From the NCBI RefSeq assembly GCF_017354985.1, contig NZ_CP071501.1, forward strand, positions 2,003,501 through 2,067,500: DNA of 64,000 bases, in the 5' to 3' direction. Below, piece after piece: positions 8,608 through 17,273 of this stretch. This stretch comes from Shewanella cyperi. Lineage in GTDB: Bacteria; Pseudomonadota; Gammaproteobacteria; Enterobacterales; Shewanellaceae. Under the pieces are notes generated by a model, which worked only from the letters and a program-made list of their open reading frames with translations, did no database searches and was not told the DNA's origin. How positions within the stretch are numbered: position 1 is the stretch's first letter; the number at the start of each line of letters is the position of its first letter. The translations under genes and the position numbers were made by a program.

Positions 8608-10181
8608 TCGGCGGCGCTGTCCTTCCAACATTCTTTGATAGTGACAAACCTATCGATATTGGCGATAAAAATTTCCAGCAATTCAGGATCAAAGTGGCTG
8701 CCTGACAAACGCTGCATTTCCTCCAATACCGCCTCCAAGGGCCATGCTTCCTTATAGCAACGGGCATGGGCGAGGGCATCGAATACATCCGCAATGGCCA
8801 CAATGCGGGCAAAAATGTGAATGTCATTCGCGCGTAAACCATCGGGGTAACCACTGCCGTCATACTTTTCGTGATGTTGCAGCGCAATGGTGGCCGCAGC
8901 ATTGAGAATAGGGCGTTCTGAATTGGCCAGGATCTGATATCCGATGCGCGGATGCTGCCGCATCACGCTCCATTCGTCCTCGACAAGTTTCCCGGGTTTG
9001 AGAAGCACTGCATCGGGAATGGCAATTTTTCCTATGTCATGCATGGGGGCTGCCCGCTTTAGCAGATCCGCCTGGTGTTCATTGAGTCCGGCGAGCAAGG
9101 CGAGATCATAACAATAGGCCGCCATCCGCTTCACATGATTGGCCGCTTCCTTGGAGCGGCTTTCAACCACGTCACCAAGGCGCAATATGAGTTCTGACTG
9201 GGTATCCTCAACCTCTTGGTTCAGCAGCAGATTTTCAAAGGCCACGCCGACATTTATCGCAAATATGTCAATCAGTTGTTTGTCCAAGTCATTGATTTTA
9301 TCTATGCCTTCCATATACAGCAGATTGATACAGCCACTTTTGGTCGGGAAATAGCCAACAAAACAGTTATCTATATAAAGGCATTTCTCTTCGGTCAGCG
9401 CCTGTTTGAGCAGCTTGAAGATATGTTGTGGCAGACGTTTGTTGTGATGGGCCGCGAATTGCCCCGTGCCGGCTAAAATTTCAATCTCTTCCGATCCCAC
9501 ATTGCCGCTGATGGCATCGATGGCATCGCAGGACAACAGCAGGGTTTCTGTGTCCAGATTCATCAGATTCGCCACCTGGGTAAGCAAACCATCGGCAAAC
9601 TTGTGCATGGTGCGGAGTTCGAATAAACCCGAGGTGGCTTCCAGCACCCGTTCCAGACCTTTTCTGTGCCGTACCTGAGCCTGCCTGGCGGTTTCTATTT
9701 CCATAATGTCGCGGTAGGAGCGCAGTGATGAGTACACGCTGGTGACCAGCTTGCGGGAGTCGAGTTCGGCCTTGGCCTTGTAATCATTGATATCGTAATT
9801 GACTATGACATCTTCTTCAGGTGCCTGGCCGGGTTGGCCGGTGCGTAGAATAAGACGCATGGTACGGTTTTGCAGCTCTTCGCGGATCCATTTAACGAGT
9901 TCAAGACCTGCATGATCGCTTTCCATGACAACATCAATGAAAGCCACAGCGACATCGGCTTCATTGTTGAGTATGTCTTTGGCTTGCTCGCCACTGTAGG
10001 CATTGATAAAGGACAGAGGTCGTCCATCCAGCTTAAAGCGTGACAAGGCCAGTTTGGTCACTGTATGAACATCGGGTTCGTCGTCAACCACCAGGATTTT
10101 CCACGCGGGGCCAGTGTGTTCCGGCTCTGACTTTTTTCTTCCTGAAAACAGCGGGCTTTTTTTTGCCATCTCAATGAGCAT
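8601..10181 (-). CDS. Response regulator with DUF3369 and HD-GYP phosphodiesterase domain
   Basis: A 526-residue cytoplasmic signalling protein. A receiver domain (about 27-150, phospho-acceptor Asp83 in AFIDVVM) is followed by a GAF-like DUF3369 middle region and a C-terminal HD-GYP domain with HDIGK, HHEKYDGSGYP and ADVFDAL. Intact HD and GYP residues predict active cyclic-di-GMP hydrolysis. No histidine kinase lies beside it, so its input is unknown. GAGGT lies 7-8 bases before the ATG. The 3' end overlaps the lipoprotein gene tail-to-tail. Confidence 0.92.
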   Translation of the reverse strand: MLIEMAKKSPLFSGRKKSEPEHTGPAWKILVVDDEPDVHTVTKLALSRFKLDGRPLSFINAYSGEQAKDILNNEADVAVAFIDVVMESDHAGLELVKWIREELQNRTMRLILRTGQPGQAPEEDVIVNYDINDYKAKAELDSRKLVTSVYSSLRSYRDIMEIETARQAQVRHRKGLERVLEATSGLFELRTMHKFADGLLTQVANLMNLDTETLLLSCDAIDAISGNVGSEEIEILAGTGQFAAHHNKRLPQHIFKLLKQALTEEKCLYIDNCFVGYFPTKSGCINLLYMEGIDKINDLDKQLIDIFAINVGVAFENLLLNQEVEDTQSELILRLGDVVESRSKEAANHVKRMAAYCYDLALLAGLNEHQADLLKRAAPMHDIGKIAIPDAVLLKPGKLVEDEWSVMRQHPRIGYQILANSERPILNAAATIALQHHEKYDGSGYPDGLRANDIHIFARIVAIADVFDALAHARCYKEAWPLEAVLEEMQRLSGSHFDPELLEIFIANIDRFVTIKECWKDSAADY

Positions 10182-10421
10182 GTAATTACCTCAAGCAATT
10201 TTCATAGGCGCGCAACTACTTTTCAGTGTAGTTCAACTATTTGGTGACATAAGATATTTCGAAAGATAGCTGAAGGATTGAGGTGTTGCCGAGCTGAGCA
10301 GAGTAGGCATCGAGAGCGTTGCTTGGAGGATAACCCCAAGCTGATCAGAACATCTCATATCCTCACAAATTATATTTACCATAATATACATTGTGCGCAT
10401 TTAGATGTGACGCTGTGTGGC

Positions 10422-10454
10422 TGTTTGGATTACTGGCTGGGTAATCCTGGGTTT
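10422..10454 (+). repeat. Dispersed repeat copy 1 with an internal hairpin
   Basis: Contains GGATTAC-TGGCTGG-GTAATCC, a 7-bp perfect inverted repeat, and shares about 24 of 30 positions with the stretch at 11202-11234 in the same orientation. The two copies flank the orphan gene at 10593-11009. Confidence 0.55.
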
Positions 10455-10475
10455 CTGCATCGCACACGTCGCTAC

Positions 10476-10508
10476 GCTCAGCCTTCGCTCAGCCTTCGCT
10501 CAGCCTTC
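10476..10508 (+). repeat. Three perfect 11-bp tandem repeats
   Basis: The unit GCTCAGCCTTC occurs three times in succession, followed by one degenerate copy (GTTCGGCTTCG). There is no open reading frame support. It looks like a small slippage-prone tract. Confidence 0.8.
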
Positions 10509-10592
10509 GTTCGGCTTCGCATGCGACACTTTGATTTAGCCGGGCTCATAGCCGTCGAAGTCTCCAGCGGCAAGCATCTGCTGACTGCTAGC

Positions 10593-11009
10593 TTATTTCA
10601 TAATTGAAACGGCCAATGAGACGGCTGAGATAAAAAATGCAGAGAAAGCTATCCACGTTCCTATCAAGAACTTATCTCGCTCTTGTCGCAAGTTAGCTAA
10701 GACAGAGGTCATTAGTGGGAAGTTTATACACCTTAAATCTTTGCCAGCGCTAAGAATAAATAACTGAACCTTAGGTGCATTATCCTGTTCGTAGCTGTAA
10801 AGCTTGTTCAAGTGGAAGTACAAGCGGCCAAAGACAATATCGATATCGACTTTAAGTTCATTGGCAACCCTCATGAAGTCAATCGGGACATAGACTTTCG
10901 ATTCTCGCGTCCTTGCATCTTCATCAAAAGCAATAAAATCAGAATGGTACATGCGATAAATCGTGTTTAACACTTCTAAGTCGGTAGGGATTCTCTGTAG
11001 TACTGGCAT
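10593..11009 (-). CDS. Hypothetical tail-anchored membrane protein
   Basis: A 138-residue protein I do not recognise. The N-terminal 110 residues are soluble and rich in charged residues; the C-terminus is one hydrophobic segment (about 115-136, ending SIMK), giving a tail-anchored topology. AAGG lies about eleven bases before the ATG, so the gene is probably real. Codon use and local base composition are AT-richer than the neighbours, and the gene is isolated between two copies of a short repeat, which suggests recent acquisition. No function is proposed. Confidence 0.6.
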   Translation of the reverse strand: MPVLQRIPTDLEVLNTIYRMYHSDFIAFDEDARTRESKVYVPIDFMRVANELKVDIDIVFGRLYFHLNKLYSYEQDNAPKVQLFILSAGKDLRCINFPLMTSVLANLRQERDKFLIGTWIAFSAFFISAVSLAVSIMK

Positions 11010-11201
11010 AGTGTTTGGGCCTTATCTCTATGAACACATAACCATTGTACTACGGGATGAGTATAATCAACATAAATATCAATTAAAATAACACGTTATG
11101 CAATAATGCATTATTGTTTTACTCCAATTGTAGTGAGAATTCGCACGACGCAAATTATGCAAAAAGGCCACCGGCCATCGATATGATACCTTGCTATGTG
11201 A

Positions 11202-11234
11202 TTGTTTGAGTTACTGGCTGAGTAATCCTGCTTT
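11202..11234 (+). repeat. Dispersed repeat copy 2
   Basis: The core TTACTGGCTGAGTAATCCTG matches the 10422 copy (TTACTGGCTGGGTAATCCTG) at 19 of 20 bases. It lies downstream of sco, on the other side of the orphan gene. A 16-bp perfect palindrome (CAATAATGCATTATTG) occurs nearby at 11101-11116. Confidence 0.55.
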
Positions 11235-11267
11235 TCGTTAAGTGTTGGCTCATCGGTGCTCTGTCGG

Positions 11268-12011
11268 TTACTGCGTAATAGACAGTGCGTCAATAATAGT
11301 TTTGAAATCCTGATAAAGAGTTTCAAGGTTGAAGCTGCTGGTGCCCAAGGCATTGGTGGTCGGCATTAAGACAGCGCTGAGTTCAGCCTTGGGATTGATA
11401 ACATACAGTGTCATACCATGGCTGACGCTGTATTGGTCGTTGAATCCCGTGCTAGTAATGTTCTGGGTGTTGATGTCCTTTATCTCAATTGAGCTTTTGA
11501 TACCCAGGAAGTGTTCGAAGCTCAGTTGCTGGTTTATGTCCGCAGTTCTGAGGCCCATCAACTTGGTACCGAAACCCTGCTCGAAGAAATGCACGTAGTC
11601 ACTGAGCCTGGCTTCTGTGTCCCTTAACGGATCTACTGTGTAAAAAATAAAATCCGGCTGTTTCAATGCATCCAGATTTCGCAGTTTTTTCGACAAGGCA
11701 CCGAGCGTCAGCATTGTTGTCGGGCAAACATCCGGACACGAGGTATAGCCATAGGCCAAAATGTGCCAATTTCCCATCAAGCTGGTTTTGTTAAATTTCA
11801 AGCCGTTATGGTCGGTTAAGCTGAAATCCGGCAGCGGCTTTGGCGGCTGCAACCAGTAGCCCTGCGCAAGTCGGGGTTTTATGTTAGTGGTTGCGGGAGC
11901 CAACAAAGCCAATAGACCAAAAAGTGCCAAGGCTATCAGTGCAGATACCAACCCAAGTCGACTTTTTACGGCAAGAGCCAGTACCTTGGTCTGCGTATCG
12001 TCGGTATGCAT
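11268..12011 (-). CDS. SCO1/SenC-type copper chaperone
   Basis: A 247-residue protein with an N-terminal membrane anchor (about residues 18-40) and a periplasmic thioredoxin-like SCO domain. The copper ligands are visible: CPDVC and the histidine in SVSHGMTLYV. SCO proteins deliver copper to the CuA site of oxidase subunit II. It is the last gene of the caa3 oxidase operon, 46 bp after the subunit IV gene. It is the only recognisable assembly factor in the cluster; no ctaA, ctaB, ctaG or surf1 is present. Confidence 0.92.
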   Translation of the reverse strand: MHTDDTQTKVLALAVKSRLGLVSALIALALFGLLALLAPATTNIKPRLAQGYWLQPPKPLPDFSLTDHNGLKFNKTSLMGNWHILAYGYTSCPDVCPTTMLTLGALSKKLRNLDALKQPDFIFYTVDPLRDTEARLSDYVHFFEQGFGTKLMGLRTADINQQLSFEHFLGIKSSIEIKDINTQNITSTGFNDQYSVSHGMTLYVINPKAELSAVLMPTTNALGTSSFNLETLYQDFKTIIDALSITQ

Positions 12012-12057
12012 AGGTTAGCGTTCCATTTTGCTCCCAAGCAGATTGGGAAAACCAAAG

Positions 12058-12378
12058 TCAGGTGCTGACAAAGCCCATTATGCGGCTGAAAAAGGTGTAG
12101 TGTCCTTCAAACGCCATCAGGGTGATAAATATGGCGATGGCGACTGGCGGCAACAACAACACCAGTTTCAGGGCAAAGCGCTCCCAGGCCAGGTGCATGA
12201 ACACCGAGATAATCAACCCGGCCTTGAGAAACATGAACAGCAGAATAAGTGTCCATCTCAGGGCACCGTGCAACTGAAAATAGTCCACCAGATATGACAT
12301 TGTGCTGAGCACAAACAAGAGTGCCCAGATCTTGAGATAAAGACTGATGGGGTGTTGTTGACCTATTACCTGACTCAT
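12058..12378 (-). CDS. Cytochrome c oxidase subunit IV-like membrane protein
   Basis: A 106-residue protein with three hydrophobic helices (about 11-31, 37-57 and 68-90). The pattern HPISLYLKIWALLFVLS matches the prokaryotic oxidase subunit IV family (CoxD/CyoD-like). GGAG precedes the ATG by about nine bases. It lies between the subunit III gene and sco, as expected for the small subunit of a caa3-type oxidase. Confidence 0.85.
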   Translation of the reverse strand: MSQVIGQQHPISLYLKIWALLFVLSTMSYLVDYFQLHGALRWTLILLFMFLKAGLIISVFMHLAWERFALKLVLLLPPVAIAIFITLMAFEGHYTFFSRIMGFVST

Positions 12379-12451
12379 AATCTGTCACTCCAAATTGGCA
12401 GGGACGCATAACTCCCCTGCCCGATTTGTCGGTTTACATTCATTTCCGGTT

Positions 12452-12490
12452 CACCACAGTTTTCTGAGCACCACAGTTTTCGGTTCACCA
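12452..12490 (+). repeat. Imperfect 17-bp tandem repeat at the coxC 3' end
   Basis: CACCACAGTTTTC occurs twice at a 17-base spacing and a partial third CACCAGAG follows, spanning the coxC stop and the gap before the subunit IV gene. It is a small duplication with no obvious function. Confidence 0.6.
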
Positions 12491-13153
12491 GAGATAGAAC
12501 AGCGCGAAAATAAATACCCACACCAGGTCAACAAAGTGCCAATAGAGGCCACTTATTTCGACATTGTGGTAGCCCTTTTCTTCGTATCGGCCCGACGCAA
12601 CCCGCCTTGCAATCACTGCCAGGTAGATCACACCAGCGGTGACATGCATACCGTGGAAACCGGTTATCATGAAAAAGCTGGCGCCAAACTGGGCCGCACC
12701 CAAGGGGTTTCCCCAGGGCCTGATGCCTTCATCCAGAATTAACTTCGTCCATTCGAATGCTTGCATGCAAACAAAAGTGGCCCCCAAGGCGGCTGTAGCC
12801 AGCATGAAATACACGGTGCGGCGCCTGTCGCCCCGATAGGCAAAATTGACCGCCATTGCCATGGTGCCGCTGCTGGTGATCAGGATGAAGGTCATGATAG
12901 CGATCAGCACCAGGGGGATATGGTGGCCGGCAATGGTCAGGGCAAATACTTCACTGGGGTTGGGCCAGCTCTCCATTGCCGACAGGCGCACCGTCATGTA
13001 ACCCGTTAAAAAAATACTGAAAACAAAGGTGTCGCTCAGTAGAAACAGCCACATCATGAGCTTGCCCCAAGGCATGTCAAAGGCCTGCCTGTCGGCAGAC
13101 CAATCCTGGGTCAGTTGTTGCCACAATGAAGGAACAGACGGTGGATGAGCCAT
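12485..13153 (-). CDS. Cytochrome c oxidase subunit III
   Basis: A 222-residue polytopic membrane protein (about five helices) of the heme-copper oxidase subunit III family, with FLLSDTFVFSIFLTGYM, HGMHVTAGVIYL and the terminal YWHFVDLVWVFIFALFYLW that ends most such proteins. I placed the start at the ATG giving MAHPPSVPS because AGGAGG lies just upstream; the longer reading frame overlaps the previous gene. It is the canonical subunit III of the operon; a shorter relative precedes it. Confidence 0.93.
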   Translation of the reverse strand: MAHPPSVPSLWQQLTQDWSADRQAFDMPWGKLMMWLFLLSDTFVFSIFLTGYMTVRLSAMESWPNPSEVFALTIAGHHIPLVLIAIMTFILITSSGTMAMAVNFAYRGDRRRTVYFMLATAALGATFVCMQAFEWTKLILDEGIRPWGNPLGAAQFGASFFMITGFHGMHVTAGVIYLAVIARRVASGRYEEKGYHNVEISGLYWHFVDLVWVFIFALFYLW

Positions 13154-13161
13154 GTCGCCTC

Positions 13162-13842
13162 CTATAAACCGCACCAGGCCGCAATGGTGTTGTATGCCTC
13201 GGCCGGGGCGCTGAGTAAGGCAAAAAGATACAACCACAGCAGGAGCAAATAGTGCCAATACCAGGCACAGAGTTGCAGTGATTGCCCGATGGTTTCTGTG
13301 CTTGCTTGGCGGCTTAACAGGTACAGCCCTCTGCCGAGCACGAGGATCCCGGCCAGTAAATGCAGCCCGTGGATCCCGGTCAGCAGGTAGAAGTAGCTGT
13401 TGGCCGGATTGGACGCAATCAGAAATCCCTGTTGTTTGAGCAGCTGCCAAAGCGCCAGCTGGCCGACGATAAAAGCCAAAGAGCAGAGGATAACCCCGCC
13501 CCAAAGCAGGAATAACCTTCCGTACTGGGCCGGCAAGTTCACTCTCTTGGCCAACTCGAGCCCGCTGCTGGCTAAAACCAAAAATGCGGTATTGAGCCAT
13601 AAGCGCCAGGACTGAGCCAGCGGCATCCAGGGCTCGGCGGCCAAGCCCTGGAAGTCCGGGTATTGGGAGCGGGATACATAGGTGATGCTGAACAGGAAAA
13701 ACAGCACGGTAATGACAGCCAACAGAAACAGCAGTGCGGTTTTTCGGGCACCCTCCAGCGCTTCCAAACTGGAAAGCGCCTGCTTGTCCTGACTGTCCGG
13801 CGTCAGCCAGGACTTTTTACCCAGTTCAGCCAACAAAGCCAT
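13162..13842 (-). CDS. Second subunit III-like oxidase protein
   Basis: A 226-residue membrane protein with about five helices. It is related to oxidase subunit III through TGIHGLHLLAGILVLGRGLY and the terminal CAWYWHYLLLLWLYLFALL, but it is divergent elsewhere. I chose the ATG with GGGAGG just upstream; an in-frame TTG lies 24 bases earlier. It overlaps the end of the subunit I gene by 17 bp. Having two subunit III-like genes in tandem matches the alternative coxMNOP oxidase cluster known from Bradyrhizobium; that comparison is from memory. Confidence 0.88.
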   Translation of the reverse strand: MALLAELGKKSWLTPDSQDKQALSSLEALEGARKTALLFLLAVITVLFFLFSITYVSRSQYPDFQGLAAEPWMPLAQSWRLWLNTAFLVLASSGLELAKRVNLPAQYGRLFLLWGGVILCSLAFIVGQLALWQLLKQQGFLIASNPANSYFYLLTGIHGLHLLAGILVLGRGLYLLSRQASTETIGQSLQLCAWYWHYLLLLWLYLFALLSAPAEAYNTIAAWCGL

Positions 13843-15610
13843 CTGCTTCCTCCCCTCTTTCGCCAAGGTTTTCAGTTGCCATCACCACGGCGTCCTGGGG
13901 ACAATTTTGCGGAATATAGTCATCTTTGACCCCGGGCACGCTGTAGTCGTAGGCCCAGCGGTACACCACAGGTAACTCAGCCCCCCAGTTACCGTGGGCC
14001 GGCGGTGTTTGCGGCGTTTGCCACTCAAGTGTGGTGGCATGCCAGGGGTTGGCACTGGCCCGTTTGCCTTTGAAGGTGCTCCAAATGAGGTTGGCAATAA
14101 ACAGCAATTGGGCAAAGCCGACAATCAGGGCCGACACTGTGATGCTGGCGTTAAGTGTCTGGGCGGACTCGGGAATAAACTCAGTGGGGCCCATGGCAAA
14201 GTAACGCCGCGGAACACCCAGGAATCCCAGATAATGCATCGGCAGGTAGACCGCGTAGGCCCCAAGGAAGGTCACCCAAAAATGCAGTTTCCCGAGTCCC
14301 TGATGCAGAAATCGGCCGCTCATCTTTGGATACCAATGGTAGATGGCCGCAAACAGTACCATGATGGGCGACACGCCCATCACCATGTGGAAATGGGCCA
14401 CCACGAAATAGGTGTCCGACAAGGGTAAATCCACAACCACATTGCCAAGAAACAAGCCCGTCAGCCCGCCGTGGGTAAAGGTAAAGATAAAGCCTATGGC
14501 AAACATCATCGGCACCGTCATATGAATGTTGCCACGCCACAGGGTCAGCACCCAGTTATAAACCTTGAGGGCCGTCGGCACCGCGATGATGAGTGTGGTA
14601 GTAGCAAAAAAGAAGCCGAAGTACGGGTTCATACCACTGACATACATGTGGTGGGCCCAGACGATGAAACTTAAACCGCCAATGGCGACTATGGCCCACA
14701 CCATCATGCGATAGCCGAAGATATTCTTGCGGGCGTGGGTCGCTATAACATCCGACACCATGCCGAAAGCCGGCAAGGCCACTATGTAGACCTCGGGGTG
14801 ACCGAAAAACCAGAACAGATGCTGAAACAGCACAGGGCTGCCGCCACTGTAGTCCAGGCTTTCTCCCAGGGACAGGATAGCCGGCATAAAGAAACTGGTA
14901 CCGACCAGCTTGTCGAGTAACATCATGATGGCACTGACCAGCAGCGCGGGGAATGCCAGCAAGCCAAGCACTGTGGCAACAAAAATCCCCCAGATGGTTA
15001 AAGGCATCCGCATCAGGGTCATACCGCGGGCGCGGGCCTGCAGTATAGTGGTGACATAGTTAAGACCACCCATGGTGAAGGCCACTATGAATACCGCCAG
15101 AGACAAGAGCATCAGCACTATGCCCCAATCCTTGCCCGGCGTGCCCGCCAATATGGCCTGGGGAGGATACAAGGTCCAACCGGCGCCTGTGGGGCCGCCC
15201 ATAACAGCAAAGCTGCTCAGCAAGATGATGACCGCAAGCAAGTAGGTCCAGTAACTCAACATGTTAAGAAATGGAAATACCATGTCCCTGGCGCCTATCA
15301 TCAGGGGGATCAGGTAGTTGCCGAACCCGCCCAACAGCAAGGCCGTCAACAGATAGATAACCATGATCATGCCGTGCATGGTGACAAATTGCAGGTAGGC
15401 GCTGGGATCGATAAAGGAAAAGGAATCGGGAAACCCCAGTTGCAATCGCATCAACGCCGACAGCACCAAGGCCACCAGGCCGACCAAAATAGCGGTGCAG
15501 GCATACTGAATGGCGATGACCTTGTGATCCTGGCTCCAAACATAGCGGCTCAGGAAACCTGTGGGCTGATGGGAGTTATCCTGTTGCTCGGCAATGGCGA
15601 TATGTTTCAT
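13826..15610 (-). CDS. caa3-type cytochrome c oxidase subunit I
   Basis: Catalytic subunit (594 residues, 12 or more helices) of a type A heme-copper oxidase. Visible hallmarks are IGARDMVFP (D-channel Asp), FFGHPEVYIV (CuB His, active-site Glu and cross-linked Tyr, A1 subtype), WAHHMYVSG (CuB histidines) and DTYFVVAHFHMVMG (heme a ligands). It should couple O2 reduction to proton pumping. The ATG at 15610 lies just after the subunit II stop and has AGGAG upstream; a GTG six bases earlier is also in frame. Confidence 0.96.
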   Translation of the reverse strand: MKHIAIAEQQDNSHQPTGFLSRYVWSQDHKVIAIQYACTAILVGLVALVLSALMRLQLGFPDSFSFIDPSAYLQFVTMHGMIMVIYLLTALLLGGFGNYLIPLMIGARDMVFPFLNMLSYWTYLLAVIILLSSFAVMGGPTGAGWTLYPPQAILAGTPGKDWGIVLMLLSLAVFIVAFTMGGLNYVTTILQARARGMTLMRMPLTIWGIFVATVLGLLAFPALLVSAIMMLLDKLVGTSFFMPAILSLGESLDYSGGSPVLFQHLFWFFGHPEVYIVALPAFGMVSDVIATHARKNIFGYRMMVWAIVAIGGLSFIVWAHHMYVSGMNPYFGFFFATTTLIIAVPTALKVYNWVLTLWRGNIHMTVPMMFAIGFIFTFTHGGLTGLFLGNVVVDLPLSDTYFVVAHFHMVMGVSPIMVLFAAIYHWYPKMSGRFLHQGLGKLHFWVTFLGAYAVYLPMHYLGFLGVPRRYFAMGPTEFIPESAQTLNASITVSALIVGFAQLLFIANLIWSTFKGKRASANPWHATTLEWQTPQTPPAHGNWGAELPVVYRWAYDYSVPGVKDDYIPQNCPQDAVVMATENLGERGEEADGFVG

Positions 15611-15612
15611 GC

Positions 15613-17025
15613 TCACTCCTGCTCCGCCGTTTGTGCAGTCAGAGTTTGACGCGGCTCCTCAATCGTCTCCACAGCGCCCGGTAACGCTGTGATATAGGCC
15701 ACCACGTCGTCGATGGCCTGGGGTGACTGCAGCAGGCGCGACATCATGATCATCTGCTTGCCAAACAAGTCCTGTTGATGGGCGCCGCGGATCCCTTGTT
15801 TGAAGTGCTCAAGTTGTCGGCGCAGATACCAATCATGTTGACCGGCCAATCGGGGCGCATTCTGGTTGTAGTTACCCTCTCCCGCTTCACCGTGGCAAAA
15901 ACTGCAATTGTGGTACAGGGCTTTACCCTTACCGGCATCACCGCTGGCTGTGGCTGACTTTGGTGACAAGGTAGCTATATAGGCCGAGATCTGGCGAATG
16001 GCCTCATTATTGGCAAGCATTCTGGCCATGGCGGCCATTTGCTGCCCCTGGACATCATCCTTGTGGGCGCCGCGGATCCCTTGCTGAAAATATTGCAGCT
16101 GGCGCTCCAGGTACCAGGCCCCTTGCCCGGCCAGGGCCGGCGCGTCCAGCGCAACATTGCCTTCACCTGCCTGTCCGTGGCAGGCGCTGCAGCTCTGATA
16201 CAAACCTTTTCCAGCAACATTATCGGCTTGGGGTTTCTGCTGGGTTTGTGAAAAAGTTGGCTGACTGGCAAGCCAGGTTTGATACTCGGTTGGCGGGTCC
16301 ACCTGAATAATGCCCCGCATTGTGTAATGGGCCATGCCGCATAACTCCTGGCACAGGAGTTCAAATCGACCGGCCTTGGTGGGAGTAAACCACATGTAGG
16401 AGGTCAAACCGGGCACCAGATCCATTTTCACCCGAAACTGCGGTACCGAAAAACTGTGCAGCACATCCTTTGAGCGCAACTGCAGTTTGATAGCCTGTCC
16501 CTGCTGCAGATGCATTTCATTGCCCTTGATAAGCACATCATCCAGGCCATTGACATCATCCGGGTTAATCCCGAAAGGGTTTTGCTCTGTGATAAGTTCA
16601 ACCGCACTTTGGCCAAACTGGCCGTCAGCGCCGGGAAGCCTGAAACTCCAGCTCCATTGCTGACCAACCGCTTCGACCAGATGGGCCTCCTTGGGCACCT
16701 TAATAAAGGAATTCCAAACGAATAAACCGGGTGCCAGCATGGCGGCGATACCCAGACCGGTAGCTATCACCAGCCAGGTTTCAAGCTTCTTGTTTTCCGG
16801 TTCGTAATCCGCCCTGCGGTTGCGGTCGAAGCGGTAGCGAAACAGGGCAAAAGCGAGGAAACTGTTTACCGCGATGAACACCAGGCCCGTGACCCAAAAG
16901 GTGATGTTGATGGTGTCGTCTATTGTCTGCCAATTGGACGCAAGCGGGGTAAACCACCAGGGACTGGTGAAATGGAAAATCAGGGTGGCAATAATCAATA
17001 TCACCAGGGCAACTACCAGAGCCAT
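15613..17025 (-). CDS. caa3-type oxidase subunit II fused to two cytochrome c domains
   Basis: A 470-residue membrane-anchored protein: two N-terminal helices (about 4-20 and 37-62), then a cupredoxin domain with the CuA motif CQELCGMAHYTM, then two tandem monoheme cytochrome c domains with CSACHG and CSFCHG motifs. The two heme domains are clearly homologous (GKxLYxxCSxCHGxAGEGN, WYLxRQLxxFxQGIRGAH), so they arose by duplication. The fused hemes feed electrons directly to CuA. First gene of a minus-strand oxidase operon (subunits II, I, III-like, III, IV, Sco). One fused cytochrome domain is usual; two is less common. Confidence 0.95.
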   Translation of the reverse strand: MALVVALVILIIATLIFHFTSPWWFTPLASNWQTIDDTINITFWVTGLVFIAVNSFLAFALFRYRFDRNRRADYEPENKKLETWLVIATGLGIAAMLAPGLFVWNSFIKVPKEAHLVEAVGQQWSWSFRLPGADGQFGQSAVELITEQNPFGINPDDVNGLDDVLIKGNEMHLQQGQAIKLQLRSKDVLHSFSVPQFRVKMDLVPGLTSYMWFTPTKAGRFELLCQELCGMAHYTMRGIIQVDPPTEYQTWLASQPTFSQTQQKPQADNVAGKGLYQSCSACHGQAGEGNVALDAPALAGQGAWYLERQLQYFQQGIRGAHKDDVQGQQMAAMARMLANNEAIRQISAYIATLSPKSATASGDAGKGKALYHNCSFCHGEAGEGNYNQNAPRLAGQHDWYLRRQLEHFKQGIRGAHQQDLFGKQMIMMSRLLQSPQAIDDVVAYITALPGAVETIEEPRQTLTAQTAEQE

Positions 17026-17273
17026 AGTCCTGTCCCTATGCGGGAAACTACGGTGTCAGCACAGGGCCTTTACATAAAATGCCGGACTGAACCGCGTCTT
17101 GCGAATGCGAAAGCTTATCAAAGCGTAAGTATAGTCCCAGTTGACTGGCCCGGCGTTTGCCAAGGGGGGCTTTTATTGTTCTGCCCCCGAAATGGGCGAG
17201 CAGATTTCGCATAGAGGTAGGAAAGATTGAAGTGGCTAGGTGCATCGGCAGGATAGCGATGCACCTATATATG

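Larger units (their letters stand above)
10182..10592. other. 411-bp intergenic stretch with short repeats
   Basis: No convincing gene. Contains an imperfect hairpin repeat (10422-10454) also found at 11202, and three perfect 11-bp tandem units at 10476-10508. Base composition is AT-richer than the neighbouring coding regions at its left side. Confidence 0.6.

Noticed and set aside
10182..11267. An insertion sequence remnant
   Set aside because: Short repeats are present, but no transposase fragment or terminal inverted repeats of an IS family were seen.
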